NCBI GenBank assembly: GCA_014218235.1
Contig: CM024755.1
Coordinates: 34,306,713 to 34,370,712 of the forward strand
Reading direction: 5' to 3'
From: Colocasia esculenta
Taxonomy: Eukaryota; Streptophyta; Magnoliopsida; Alismatales; Araceae
DNA: 64,000 bases
Shown here: positions 12,301-27,300 of the stretch, piece by piece
Position numbering within the stretch: the stretch's first letter is position 1
How the letters are laid out: every line of letters starts with the position of its first letter
The notes under the pieces: model-generated
Databases searched by the model: none
Told to the model about the DNA's origin: nothing
The model's input: the letters and a program-made list of their open reading frames with translations, nothing else
Position numbers and translations under genes: made by a program

Positions 12301-15300
12301 TCTTTTAGTTTGATAGATTCTAGCATAGACCTTAGAACTCCTTAAATGTTGTATGTCATGTGTATTTGAAGTTTGAACCCATATTTGGATTTCTGTTTAA
12401 AAGACATGCACCGCATCATGTGCTGTTTCCAAATGAGGAAAAATCATAGTTACCCTCCTTACTTACCCTCTCTACTGGACTCCTGATCTGTCCTTCCCAT
12501 CCCTGGTTTCTCATCCCTCTTCACTCATTCCACGAAATTCTTGACCACCCCCATTTCAGCCTGGACAGAGGTGTTAGCCGAATTCACAAGACAACTGTTA
12601 GGTGGAGGTCTAGCATGTCCATTGCTTGATAACCTGGCCAGCAGTTGAACTGGTGGCAGCATGGTTGGTAGATTGGCAGAATGAAAGGATTCCACTACTT
12701 CCATCCTCTTCTCTCCCTGTGTGCTGATCCACTCCCTTCTTTTATTCCTCCTCTCTGTTTCTCCATCATCACCCTTTCTTTGGGTGCATCTATCTACCTA
12801 TCTACCTTTTTTTATCTGTTTCCCTACCTATCTCCCTTCCTCCATATGTTCTATAAAATAATTGGGGAGAAGAGGGATAAAGAATTCCTTATTTATCTCT
12901 TTAACTTGGGGTCTTGTCCTCCTCGATAAGACTCTCTATGTCTAATGTGCCATCTCTTTGGATAGGCATGAGTGAGGTGTGAGTGTAACGAATATACCAG
13001 GATTTTTTCACATACGGGTCTTCTAATATAAACATCTTTCAGGGACTTTCTTTAGGCGATGAGGGTCACTTGTTTTAATATAAATTCAATGTTTAGGGTG
13101 TTCTTGACTTGCTTGCAATGGACGACAGCATGCATTAGTGAATGCTTGAAACATCGCATTTCAAAATTGCTGATCTGTTGCATTTATATATTTATCTGTC
13201 CCTGTGATGTAGCGGTGTAGCCAACTTGGAACTCCTGCTGTTGTAGCTTTTTTTTGGCGTAATTTAATTATCAGTTTTTATCTGGTTGTATTCTTCCTAA
13301 TCTAATTATTGTTTTCCAGGTTTGGCTTTGGGGATTTTGATTGGGTTGAGTTTGTTCCTCGAATGAAAGGAAAAAGCTTGCAGGAAATTAAAGAGTGAGT
13401 GCTTCAAAGAATATTTCTATTGTTCAGTTGGTCAACATTCATGAATCTGACAGATAATTAAGATCTAAATCCTTATTAGCATGTCAGTTTCTAAAAAGGT
13501 GACTTGACATAAGAATGATCTCTTAAATCTTGGGGAATTCTAGTTCTTAGTCATATTGCTTGTGAGGATGTAGTTCCCTTGCCCTGTTTCCTTGACAACC
13601 ATTGAGTCAAACTTGGCTAGAAATAATCAAGTATACTTCACAAATAAGATTATGGAAGTTTCAATCTGTCGCATACTGGGAAAGAATATTTGCAAAAATA
13701 TTCTTTCTGGTTTATTCACAGAATTTCCCCCTTATTTTCATATTGTTTTAACAACCTTGATACATAATACTTGCAAAAATTTCCCTGCTATTATTATAAG
13801 TATTCCATTAAATTCTTCTATTTAACCTGAAAAAATTCTAAAATACCCGTAATTTCTCATAAACTCTTTATATCTCCTCTTCTCTCTCGGTCTTTCACAC
13901 ACACACACTTTGTCTCTCAGAGTTCCTTTTGGAATGTATAAAGCTTCAATTGAGGTGCTCATGATAATAGCAGGGGACACACTTACGCATGCATGATGTG
14001 ATGTAACCCATTAATTTTTTTCTCTCATAGTTCTCACACAGTCGCACTATCTTCCAAAGCTTCAAACTGCCGCTTTGATAACCAGATAACCCCTGATAAA
14101 GGGGGTTTATCGGCCCTGATACATAGAAAGTTGCTTTGGTAATCCGGATAGCTTGTCAAGACTTTATCAGCAGTTATTGGTGATAAGTCCTGATAACTCT
14201 ATCTCCCCTCTCAGGTCTGATATCAGTCCTGATAACTTTAGTTTCCAAATTAAAAATGTCATATACTGGGTTATCTTATGCATGGATAACATATTTGCAG
14301 ATAAACTATCAGGTTATCGAAGGGGCCCCTAGGCACTGACTGTCTGATCACAGATGGACATATGTCCAATATGAGTTGTCATTTTGATTTCCCATGTATG
14401 AATGTTCTGACATCACCTCAAACAAGTTCTGTTGAGTATTGTTGGGACATTACTTTGTATGATATTCTGACATTGCCTGGAACAAGCTCTGTTCAGTGTT
14501 GTTGGGAAATCATTACTTTGTCATGGACACTGTAGGACGATAATATTCATATATTGTCTTGAGGAATTTTCTGGTCTCTGTTGCTGCTTATTCACTTCTT
14601 ACTTCTTAGAAGTTGAGAGGATTTTATTTTGTGAATTAAATACATAAACTGGTCAATTCTAGCTCTTAAATGCAAGGATGAGGGTGTCGGTTTCGGTTTC
14701 GGTTTCGGGTAGGGCCGAAACCGAAACGGTGTCGGTTTCGGTTTCGGTTTCGGACGAAACCGTCCGAAACCTATAAAAGTTGACAAAAAATTGTAAAAAA
14801 ACTCAAATAAATCTGTAAAAATATAAAAATTCATCACAACACAAAAAGAACTAGTGGACATGCATATAAGATTGAAAAAATTGGATTAAGTGACAGATAT
14901 ATGTGGGTGACATGTTAATGGAATATTCGATGCATATTAAAGAGTTAAACAATAAACATAGAATGATGTTGTTGTCTTGCACTATTATAAATATTACAAA
15001 CACAATAAAATTCTGTAAAAATTAAATTTTCATACCTAAACATTACAATGCACTAAGATGGATAATAGCCGGAAGAACCTTCTCCTTCATCGTATGGTTG
15101 CTGTCCTTGAAACCCATAAAGAGGGTTCTTATACTCTGAATATTCACTATAACCAAACAAAGATGTAGCCAAATCATTCATCCCTCTTTGGATTCCTCTT
15201 GGAGTGAATGGTTGTTGGATTGACAGGAATCCAGAATCAGAATAAAGAGAAGAATCTCTCAAATGTGCGCCTTCGCACGCGGATCGACCTGCGCGGTCAG

Positions 15301-18300
15301 GTCGCGGGGATCCGTCTCCGGCAATGCGTCCCCCTCCCCCCTTGCACCCCTGCCTCTCCTCCCACCTCCGGCAGAAAAAATCCCCCCCCAAGAAAAGCCG
15401 AAACCACCCCCTTACGGCCCTGCGGCAGTGTCCACCCCCTTCTGCCTCAGATCTCAGATCTGAGGGGGTCGGGTTTCGCCCGGTGTCGCCGGTTTCGGGC
15501 CGACACCGGGTGGTGTCGGTTTCGGTTTCGCCCGAAACCATTAAGTCTCGGACCGGAACAGTGTTCCGGTCCGGTTTCGTGTCGCCCAAGGCCGAAACCG
15601 ACACGTTTCGCCGTGTCGGTTTCGGTTTCGGGCGAAACCTACAACCATGCTTAAATGCTTCAATTCTATAACTCATTGACTTGCACCTGGTGTATTGTAT
15701 CTGAGAGCATTGAAGATTTATTGATTTTTAGAATTGAATGCCCAAGAAATAATGAAAGTTTTGACTTGTAGAGCTATCCTCAACTTTTTTTTTTTTTGAG
15801 AAGACAATCCTCAGAAATGAAATACCATTGGCTTTTCCTGTTCATACAGATATGGCATTTTATTTATGTCTCATATTGCTGAAGATATAACAGACTCGCC
15901 TACCTTTTCAGGTGAGATTGATTCGATATTGCAGATCCATTTATACATTGCTTTAAACATCTCACATGAAAAAAAAAATGAACATTATATGGATATGTTG
16001 TCTACTGTGCCTTGGTGACAAATTTGGTCTTTTTACTATAGATGGGGTTCCAAAAGAAGGGCTGAGAATTGAAGATGTCTTAGTAAGGATTGCGACCTTG
16101 CAGTTAATAAGGGACAAGGTTAGCATAATCTGTGTGCAAGTACATGTGTAGTTCTTTAACTGCGAATGTTAAGTTGCTTGCATATAAACTGATCCTTGAG
16201 CATTATCTCAGGAGTATTTGAAATATCTTTCCTCTATACAACTTGTAGAAATTGAGCCATTTGCATGACTTTTCAGAATAGCAATGGTGCTCCATTTGCT
16301 GTGTGTTTTTTCCTGTTTCCCACTTGTGTTACTGAATCTTTTTCATCTGTTATTTGTATTTTGGTTATAGGCATACAGTGAACTACATATAGTTTTTTAG
16401 GTGAATGGGTATAGTGGTGGTTGGGTGGGAAGAAAATTGCTTTAGTTTACTGTCACTACAAGCTCTCTTTGTTCATGTTAGAAAAAAAAAGGACAACCTG
16501 AGTACTTTGATGATTGATCCTTGATAATAGAAATCACGAACATTACTGTTAATTGAATTGACTGCGAGGATGAGGGAAGTGAGATGTCGAGTTCTAGCAT
16601 TCAGGTTTGGCTATTGGATATCAATCGGTTATGTAGAAAGGTGGGTGACTGCATTGGACACAGACACTTAGCTGCAATTCAGGCGGACTTGGATCTGGCT
16701 TGTCTGAATCTAAACCCTTCAACAAATGCCGGTACTCCCACCAACAGAAAAAGGAAAAAGAAAAGAAAAAAAGACACACCCTTGAGATGTCTATTTGTGT
16801 GACTTATCAGATCCTTTTGTGTATTAGCATTGGAACCACTGAAAGTCCAATTCATGTACAAGTTAGACTGGCACAGGAAATCATGGATAAGAATTATGGT
16901 TTGTGGGCTCAGAGCTGACCCAACCAGTTGATCTCAAGTTTTCAACATTATTTGGAACCTGGGTCTGTCTTTCCCAAGCCAAATGTTATTACGTTGACAT
17001 TTTAGTCCACATGAAGGAGGGAAATCTCCTTCAGAGGCTTCTAGAACAAGTCTATGTATGGGGAAGTCATGTCCCAGGGAACACGAGTCAGTTTTTGCCT
17101 ATTACCAGATATCTTGCATTACCTATTTTTTTCGTGAGAAAAATATATAGAGAAATAAATTTTATAAATTCTCCCACGATTTGTTTGTTTATTTGGACCA
17201 GGTCAATTGATGTAGACTTGTGTCCTTTGCCTCTCCCCATCAACACAAGTTAATGTTAATTACATCGATTACACTATAGATGACCCTTGATTAACCACCA
17301 CGTAGCAAGGATGAGAAAGTCAGTTTCGGTGTCGGTTTCGGCCGAAACCAGCCGAAACATGAAAAACCCATTAAAAAATACAAAAAATGTGAAAAAGTCT
17401 GGAAAAAACATAATGAAAATCAGTGGACATGTATTTGAATGTAAATAAATTGGATTAATGGGAAATTGCAGTTTACCTGGTTATTTACCCGAGGTATGGT
17501 TATTTACCCGAGGTATGGTTATTTACCTGAACATCATTGAAGTAAATGTTAGTATTTGTAGTTTCCTTTTATTTACTTAAGATATTATATGTAAATAAGA
17601 AAGTACCCCCATTTGAATCCAATAAAAATATCCAAAAAATCATATTTCTTACCAATAAAAAATCAACTCTCTCATCTAAGAAGAAAATCATGATTTTGGT
17701 GATTTCATCAAAACGCCGGCTTTCTAATCTCTTATATTTTGCCTAACTAAAAATTTCATAATTCAAATAAATCCCATGGAACTCTAAAAATCCAAAATCC
17801 TGTGAAAAAAGTCAAATGTGCATGTGACTTCTCCAAGGGAGCTAGTGACTTCTCCAAGGGAGCTACTATCTCCTATTGACTAGGACTTAATTGTTGTCAG
17901 TAGGAGAGTGGCTCCCTTATAGAAGTCATATATACGTTTGACTTTTTTCACCAGATTTTTGATTTTTAGTATTTTATTAGATTTATTTGAATTATGAATT
18001 TTTTAGATAGGCTAAATTATGAGGGATTAGAAAGACGCTATTTTGATGGAATCATTAAAATCACGATTTTCTTCTTGGATGGGAGAGTTGACTTTTTATT
18101 AGTAAGAGAGATGATTGTTTTGATATTTTTATTGGATTCAAATGAGGGGAACTTCCTTATTTACATGTAATACTTTAAGTAAATGTAAACATTTACTTAA
18201 ATGATGTTCAGGTAAATAAGGCATTATGTATATATGAAGGGATTCCATAACATATCATATACATGAAGGCCATCAAAACATGAGTTGGCCCGTTTCGGTC

Positions 18301-21300
18301 CGAAACCATGCCAAACTGTTTCAGGTTTTGACCGAAACCATCAAAATATTGTTTTTTTTTTTAAGTTATCGGATCGGTCCGGTTTCGGATCGATCAAGGC
18401 CGAAACTGAAACGTTTCGGTTTCGGCTGAAACTCTCATCCATGCCACATAGCACCCCCCCCCCCCCCCAACCCAAATCCAAATAATTGAATTTTTTTTTT
18501 GAAAGGCAGGCAGGTATCTTCAGTTATAGATAGTTGCTTCTGTCAACTAACTCGTTTGTTTGTCCATCCATTATCCATGTGTAATTGTTTTTGTCACCTG
18601 GATGTTTGAACTTTGAACAATATGCTGTGCCTATTTAGCTTCGATCATAATGTTGTTCATTTATATTCACTTACCCATTTGTAGTATGTAGACTATTCTA
18701 TTAGGGAATAATCTTTGCAATTGCACATCTAATAAAGGTTAAATGAATAATTATCTAGAAATCAAGGTATAATTGCCATTGACTGTAAGTTCAGGATATT
18801 AATGCAATTGACCTGTAAATTAGGGTGTTGCAATTCACCTGAGAATCGGGGTATTGTTGTGACTACAGGTTAATAGGGTTAAAATCCCCCTTTTGACAAT
18901 AAAACTTGAGAGGTGTCTTTTGATCTAAATAATCAAATTTCAGGGGGGGGGTTTCTGTGAATTTACAACTTCACCCCCTCTTTACACTGGTTAAGAATTT
19001 TTTGCCCCTTGTTATCCTCCCTGAATTCCCTTTCCTTCTTTTTCCTTTTCTTCTTTTTTCCTCTTTTCTCCCTTGGGGCAGCAACCTTTGGACTGTGTAT
19101 GGGCCTTCTCCTTAGAGTTTCTTCATTTGATTTCTTTGTGTTTTGTAGGGGGGAGGGATCCTTCTTTTATAGAGGTAGAGGGTCAGCCATGGGCAACCTC
19201 TCTTTCCCTTTTGAGTCTCCCTGATGAAATTCACCATAGGGTTCATCCCCTCTCAATTCCCACCTTCTTTTCTTTTTTAGAACCGCACTGGTGTCATACA
19301 CCAGTGAGGATTCTTCTCATTTCCTTCAGGATCGATTTTAAGGACAGACATGAGTTTTCTTTGTTTCTTTCTCCTTTGCCTTGACCTTTTTACCCCTTTC
19401 TTGGCTTCTTCTAGGGGGGCTGCACCTCACCTTTTTATATAGAGGAGGAGAGAGCAGCAAGGAACAACCCTCACTTAACCCATTTTGACCCTCTTTGGTG
19501 AAATCCACCGGTGGGGTTTCATCCCATTTTGATGCCTCACATCTTTTCCTCTCTCTCTCTCCAAGTTTTCTTCAAAATTTGGAGTTCAAGACTTGAGTTT
19601 TTCCTGGTTTTTCTCCTTTTTGTCCTTTCTTGGTAAAGAAAGAGCCCCATTCTTTTCCAAGTTTTTTTCTTGTTGTCCATGAGTTTTCCTTATTTCTTCA
19701 CCTCAAGTGAAAGCGGGCAGCAAGGGAGCCACCTTCCTTGCCTTATTTTGAACCTTTTTGGTGAAATTCATTGGTGGGATTTCACCCCCCTTCGACTCTC
19801 ACTTTCTTTCCTCTTTTAGAACCTCAGTGATGTCATGCATCAGTGAGGATTCATTTCATTTTTTTCTTGAACATTCGGATTTCAAGGACAAACTTGAGTT
19901 CTTCCTTGTTTTTGTTCTTTTTCTTAGCTTTTCTTCATATAGAAACATCCACTTTGCTAGGCTGTCCCTTCCTTCTTCCTTTCCCAGCTTTTCTCCTTCT
20001 TTGCCGTAAGTTTTACCCTTGGCTTCTTGGCCTCAACTGAGAGCCACACCCCCCTTTTTATAAAGGGAGAGGGGGCAGTAAGGGGGTAAGGAAGATGTGG
20101 CCAAACCTTCCTTGTTTTGAGTCCTCCTGATGAAATACGCCAGGAGGATTTGGCTTCCCCCTTTTTGCTCCCTTGTTGCTTCTTTGAAACCTTAGCTGTA
20201 AAATTTACTAGGGGGTTTCATACCTCTTATGTCTTCCTCTATCTAAGGCATAGGTTTGTCCCAAGTGTCCTTGTTTTAAACCTCACTAATGAAATACATA
20301 AGGGGGCATGCTCTTTCTTTGTTTTAAGTCCCTCGACGTCACACACCAGGGAGAGCTTAGAATGACCACACAGTCAGTGCTGGCCAAAATTTTCTCCATT
20401 TTAAACCTTGTTGGTGTCACACATTGGTGGGCATGGAATGCGGAATTGGCCGATCTGGATCGGGATGGATTGATTCGATTTCAGGGGGTAGCTTCTTGGC
20501 TCGTAGAAATTCTAGTCGAACTGGACCTAATCGATCTAGGCCAATCCGAAGTAGTTCCAGTCGATTCTGCCACACAATTTTTTACATATATAGTATTGTA
20601 TATATATGTACATTAACTATATCTATATACATTTTATTATTATATTTACATTAGTATATGCAAGGTTCAAAAACTCGGCCGGATCGGGATCGGATCGGCC
20701 GAGTTGAGTCGGTTTAAGCCCGGCCGATCCGATCTGAGGTAACCCAGCCGGTCCCTGCAAGCGGATCGGACCGGCTCGGCTGGGCTCGACCGGATCGCCG
20801 AGCCCGGCTCGATCCGCCGCAGATCGGCTCGAATTGGGCCGATCCGGTCTAGTCGTTGAGGGGTGCTCCCCAATGGCCAGAAACGGCTAGTTTTGGCCCT
20901 TGGAGGCCTTGGGGGTCTATATAAACCCCCCAAAGGCCCCCATTATGCTCCAAACTCAATTGTTGAGTTCTCCTCCCCTCCTACCAATTTTTGGGCATTC
21001 TCTCTCTCTCACTTGGGCGCTCTTTTACACTATTGCGAGGCGATCTCATCTTTCACTCTCTTGCTCTTCGTCTTCGGACTCTCTCAAACACTCTCGGCCC
21101 GAACTCTTGGCTGCGATTGCTCTCCCTCTCTCTCAGCCACCAAGGCCAAGGCCGACAAGCATCCGAAGATTCGGGATACAATCCCAACTTCATTCTGCAT
21201 AGACGGAATTGGTTAATGAAGAAGAAGAAGATGCAAGAGGAGTGGGAGCGTCAAGAAAAGCTACGGATGGAGTTTGAGACCATGGAGCAAGCCTCAGACC

Positions 21301-24300
21301 ATGGATGCATCGTATTACACCGGAGGCGGAACATATGCACAATCCACGGAGTCCGATTCGCATTCACATGACTCATATGAGTCATATGGCTCATATCAAG
21401 TGCCTGAAATTGGATACACACCAATTACTATCATATATGCGAACACGGATGCATATAGTCAATATTTGACTCAATATGAGACATATTACCAACATTATAT
21501 GTCTTGGACAGATTATGTAAACCTTATGTCCAGACAATATAATGTGCGATTCCAATAAATATAATTTTATTGCTTTTCCTCGGCACCAATGATGTATCAT
21601 GTCCTATTTTTTCATGTATTTCAGTTCATAAATACAATGTTTATGTTTTTCCTATTTTTTCATATTTTTCTAATTGTTTTTCAATTTTTTTGAGGGGGCC
21701 CCTCCATCCCCCTTAGCTCGGCCGGGCTCGGCCCGAATCGGCCGAACCGGGATCGGGATCGGCCGGTCCGATCGGTTTGGGGCCGGTCGATCCGGGACCG
21801 ATCCCCAGGTTCTTGAACCTTGAGAATATGTACAGAACTTTCATTGTCATATATGTATATATATACATTAACCATATATATGTATATGTTATTATTATAG
21901 TTAGGACTTTTTACACATATATCCCTATTAGAAGTCTAATTGCGCGAGAATCCGTCCTATATTTGCATTTGTATGTATTTTTTCTATACCCCTCTTACAC
22001 ATTGAAATTGTCCCGACTCCTGAAAGACGCTACTATCATGGACCGTGATGGAATAAAAGAGAAACATTAACAAACATCTACGAGGAGTCATATTTTATGT
22101 GAAAATGTCCCAAATAACCCTAAATATATATAAAATAAACCCCCTCACTCGTCTCTCTCTCCCTCTCCAGTTCCGATCAGAGAGGGAGAGAGGATTAAAG
22201 GGTGGCAGGGGCGGGTTGCACTGGTGTACATGCTCTTCATTCGAATCACAAGGAGTACATTCAACGGCAAACCTAGGCCGGACGAGGCCACCATGACCAT
22301 GAAGGCCAGCCCATAGAATGTAGAATTGGTAGATTCGGATCAAGATCGTCCGATTTCGGACGGCCGATCCGGTCGATTCCAACCGATCCCCTCCGATTCC
22401 TAACTAGAATTGGTCTGATCCGGATCGGATCGGCCTTGGCCGATTCTTGGACCGAGCTGATCCTTTTTAAAATGGGCCATCTGGTCGCAGTGTGCCCCTG
22501 AGAATGTGTTGTTGCCAACCATCTAGGGTGTCGATTGGGTTTCCCCCTCTGGCTTCGGTGCACGTGTGAGAGAGAGTGGCATACAAAAGGAGGAGGGAGG
22601 GGGTGCAGTGCAGTACCGGCTTGGGTTGTTTAGTGGGTTTCCCCCTTTGGCTTTGATGCACGAACATGCAGGTGCGATCGTGTGGGGGGGGAGAGAGAGC
22701 ACCCTTCCACCCTGACAGCTTCAATAACTAGGGTGCCGACTCCAAGAAACCTATAGAGGCGACAAAGAGTCGTGCCAGTCCTTGCAGGAGGAGGCCTCCT
22801 CAATGCGCGCAATAAACTACAGTTGACCCGGCCGAGGAGTTGAGGTGATGGCCGAGGAGTTGAGGTGGTGGAGGACCTCCTAGAAGAGGGCCTCATGGCA
22901 AGGGATGGTGAGCGGCCTTGGCTAGGCAAAGCTGTACTCCTGGGCCGGGTGGTATAGGTGTTGGTGCACCCCCTGGGCCCCTACACCACGCCCCCCACAC
23001 CCCTCTCTTTTCCACCACCACCACACACACCGGGAGGGACATTTTCTGCCAACAATCTCCAGCCATAGACGTTCGCGAATGGTACGTCTCGCTTCTGTCA
23101 TGTGCTACGACGGTAGTGTTTCTCGGGAAAATTTTAATGCATAAGTTAGGACGTCTAACAGGGGTATATATATTATTAATTATGGCTGTACATTTAACAG
23201 AGATGTATGTGATTACATACATATTTTATACATATATGAATGTGTAAATTTATTCATGTGATTACATATATCATAACCACATATATAAACAAATGACGTT
23301 TATCCCTTTGCAAATTAAAATTTTCTATCTGGGGGCTCTCTACATAAACAAAATGATTACATATGTCATAACCACATATGATCCGCACGACTTGACTTCT
23401 TAGGTCGATCTGCGTGGGCGTACCCGCATATTGGAGAATTTAGGGTCTCAAGCTTCATATTCTGACACTGTTCACAATCTAATTATTGCGATATATGTAT
23501 AATGAATATGTATATGATTACATTTATGTATATATATATATTGTGTGTATATATATGAATGTGTGAATTTATATGTATGATTACATATACCATAAATATA
23601 TATATGTAAATATTGAATACATTTTCTTGATTTTTTTAAAAAACATTTTTTAATCTGGTCGATCCAAGATCCTCCAGACTTTCGGCAGCTCGGCCGATCC
23701 GGTCGGTCTGATTTGATTCGGATCTTGATCGAGATAGGCCCAAGGTGATCTCTCGGCCGATCTGATTATTTTTTCCATGCCGATGAGGATCGAAGATGGC
23801 TTTTCAGCAATGATGGTGGGCCAAAACTTTATGTTGAATCTCGCCAGTGTCACGCACCGGTGAGAATTTAAATAGCTATGCAACGATGGTGGCAGGTCAA
23901 AACTTTTCTTATTTTGAATCTTGTCAGTGTTGCTCATCAATGAGAATTTAAAATGGCCACCCAGCGATGGTGATGGGTTAAACTTTCCTTATTTTGAATC
24001 TTGCTAGTGTCACGCACTGGTGAGGATTGAAGATGACCACATGGTGATGGTGGTGGGTCAAAACCTTCCTTATTTTGAATCTCGCTAGTGTCGTGCACTG
24101 GTGAGAATTTATGATGGCCACATGGTGATAATGGCGGATCGAAACTTTCCTTATTTTGAATCTTGCGAGTGTCGTGCACCGGTAAGAATTTAAAATGGCC
24201 ATGAACGATGGTGGCAGGCCAAAATTTTTCCTTATTTGGAACAAAAACTTTCCTTTTTTTAATCCGAAAATTGTCCTTATTTTGGATTTAAAAACTTATT

Positions 24301-27300
24301 TTGAATCCGTAAACTTTTCATATTTTAGATGAAAAAACTTTCCTTATTTTGAATTCAAAAACTTTCCATATTTTGACTCGAGAAACTTTCCTTATTTTGA
24401 ACTTTGTTGGTGTTGCACACCGGGGAGGATTAAAAATGGACAGGTTGTGAGGCCTGCTAGACCTTCCTTGTTTTGAGTCTTGTCGGTGCCATGTTCTGGG
24501 GAGGATTAAAAACGACAGGTTGTGAGGGCTGCCCAGACTGACTTTATTTTGAGTTTTACCGGTACATTTTACCTGGAGTATTTGAAATGACCAACATTGG
24601 ATGTGGCAACCAGACTTTTTGTTTTTGGAGTCTTACTGGTACATTTTAACGGGAAGATTTAAAATGGCCAACACTAGAGGTGATGACCAGACTTTCCAAC
24701 ATTTTTTCGGGAGTCTTACTGGTACATTTTACCGGGAGGATTTAAAATGGCCAACCTTGGAGGGGTGACCGCACTTTCCATTTTTGGACTTCCCAGTTTT
24801 GGACTCTTGCCAGTGCATTTTACTGGGAGAATTTGAAATGGCCAACACTAGAGGTGGGGATCAGACTTTCCTTTTTTGGAGTCTCGTTGGTGCATTTTGC
24901 TGAGTGGACTCAAGAATTGGGCAGTTACGGTGATGGCGTCCAGACCTACTGAGTTTTGAATCCTTCCGTTGCTTCACACTGGTAGGATTTAAAACTTGGA
25001 AGGTTTAAAGGGGGGTGGCCAGACCTGCTGAGTTGCACCAGGAGGATTTAGAACATAGAAGATCTAAAGGGGGTGGCCGGATCTTCTGAGTTTTGGATCT
25101 TCTATGGGGCAGCGAGACCTGCTGTTTTTTGAATCCTTCTGGTGCTTAGCACCAGTAGGATTTAGAACATGGAAAGCCGCCTCAAGCCCTGCTGCGTGCT
25201 AATTTTCCCCCTTTTCTCTTTTACATTTTTTGCTTTCTCTCTCTCTCTCTATAAAAGCTGCCCCCCCTTTCTCTTCTTCTCCCCCACTCCTTCGTGCAGC
25301 AAGCAGTGCTCTTTGGCACAGCAAACAGCACGGAGAAAGTAACTTTGGTGTACATCCCTCAAGAGAGATTGGCCTGCTAGGAGGTTTTCTTTTTGGACTG
25401 TCTTAAGTAGGGGCACAGATATCCCAGGGGGATTTTCCCCTTTTCTTATGCAGTGGGATATTTATGTTTGTGCATGAGTGTATTCTTCCCCTTTTTATTG
25501 CAATTTATGCATTACAAAAGAGAGAATTTTAAAGGGTTCAACACATATGCTCTTCAGAATTGTATTTCAGAACTTGTCGATGGCACTGAGTGCTTTTCGG
25601 GGTCTTGACATCTTTGCACTTATTTGACTATTGGAATTTGGTGAAAGCAGCATGATCTAAGCTGATTGTTGGCACACTGCATCACCGAATAGTGAATCCA
25701 ACTGCTTCAGTCTGATGGTGCTCATTGTTTCCAATTCGTAATTGTGCATTTACTGACCATTGGATGTTGGTTAAAAAGGATGGCCCAAGCTAATCGGCCC
25801 ATCTTTGTAATCTTGGCATGGAATGCTGGATCTAGTTGCTCTAGTCTGATGGATGCTGGGATAAGGTCAGATGTCTAGTGTTAAAAGAAGTATGAAGTTC
25901 TTATAGCTAAAATATTTTTTCAGTAGTGATTTGGTCAAGTTAGCCTGGTAAGGCCAAATTGACACCATTGTACATGTTGGCTTCTGTATCTTCTAAATGC
26001 CAACCTGGCCAGATCTAGGTAACTGAAAAGGTGGTTAGTCCAGACAATGTTTGACCCATTTTAGGCTCAGAACTGAATAAAACTGAATAAACTAATGAAT
26101 AAAAAACTAAGGTTCTTTTCTTGTATTTCTGCCTTTTTTCTTAGAATATAGAGGAGTAACTTAACAATTACCTGGGGATGGCGGAGGCTTGTAGAAAATT
26201 AAAGCCCTTTATTAATTGAGCTCTTCTCTTCCCATTGCATGGAAAGGGAAGGAGGAAGTGGGCAATGCCTGCCTCCTGCTACTGCACTGAACCCTTGCTT
26301 TAGTGTCACTGTCCAACACAGCCTTCCATTATCCATGTTTGCCATTCATAACTCTTGTGGCGGCTCGGGAGGCTGAGTATCTTTATGATGTAATTTCTGT
26401 CAAAGTTAAAGGAATGGGCATCCTTGCTTTGTAATGTGAATCAATCAAATTTGATTTTTTTTTATTTGTTGGGGGACTAGAGAGAGGCTGTCCTTGTGGT
26501 GGTGGATGGCAGTGTATAGGCCTGCTGGGTGGTTTTTTGGGCCTTTTGTTGGGCCTATACTTGTACATTTTTTCTCCTTTTTTATTTATGTACTAGTGGT
26601 ACTATCCACTTTTACCCAAAAAAACAAAAACTCTTGTGGCTCTGCAATTTAAAAACCTGACTCTATTTTATGGTGCTTCATCTTTTGATTCACCCCCTTA
26701 TTTTTATTCACCAGTTGAGTGTTGTGGTCTGTAGAGAGTGAGAAGTAGGCACTAGGAAAAGGACGAGGATGATAATAGGTGTAGGAGGAAACATAGTGAT
26801 TGGTCTTCTTCCCACTCCTCTCCTCCAGCCCCTTCTGCGAAAACTTCCATTTAAAGAACCAACCGTCTTTGCTAGTACCACTTTGTTTATGGTTAGAACT
26901 TAGAACCAGAACCATTAAACATTTCCAATTTAATAACCAGGTTTTAACTGCTAGCCTACCTAGAGACATCAAAGCAACCCTAAACCTTAGTCCCTAACCC
27001 GCCACGAAACTTGATCCACTTTATTTGGTATTGCCTATCTAAGCTGGTGGTACTAGTGCTATCTACCCCATAAATATGTCGATTCTATGTCTCTAGCCAC
27101 TGTACTTAGGATTTGTGCAGAGTGTATGGCTATTCTATTAACCTCTGATAAAATTCATGGGTCGACTCATCAGATCATTGAACAAGACTGCAACACAATG
27201 TTTAGAATGGGAAGTTCAGCATTGCTGCAACCTAACAATGGGCCATGAGGATTGAAGAGTGTTGGGCATGCGTTTTTGGAGTTACTTTATGTTGTGTATC

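Larger units (their letters stand above)
13395..15849 (+). other. 2.5-kb intron with a TIR element and a hAT-like element
   Basis: The transposable elements at about 14070-14329 and 14673-15649 are listed separately. The rest is AT-rich with no further features seen. Confidence 0.6.
20432..23779. mobile_element. hAT-like element rich in GATCGG, interrupted by a second one
   Basis: Starts CATGGAATGCGGAATTGG and ends TTATTTTTTCCATG, with a short inverted terminus CATGGAA. It interrupts the T-rich repeat block precisely inside a CACTGGTGAGGATT motif. The flanking octamers TTGGTGGG (20424-20431) and CCGATGAG (23780-23787) differ only by transitions and could both derive from a CCGGTGAG-like site. 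GATCGG/CCGATC words cluster near both ends and again at about 22312-22460. AT-rich TATATG repeats lie at 23210-23290 and 23480-23600. No transposase was found. The outer boundaries are an inference from the interrupted repeat. Confidence 0.5.

Noticed and set aside
21900..23170. Possible inverted relation between 21905-22050 and 23080-23170
   Set aside because: Only short scattered words match; not strong enough to call a hairpin or terminal repeats.
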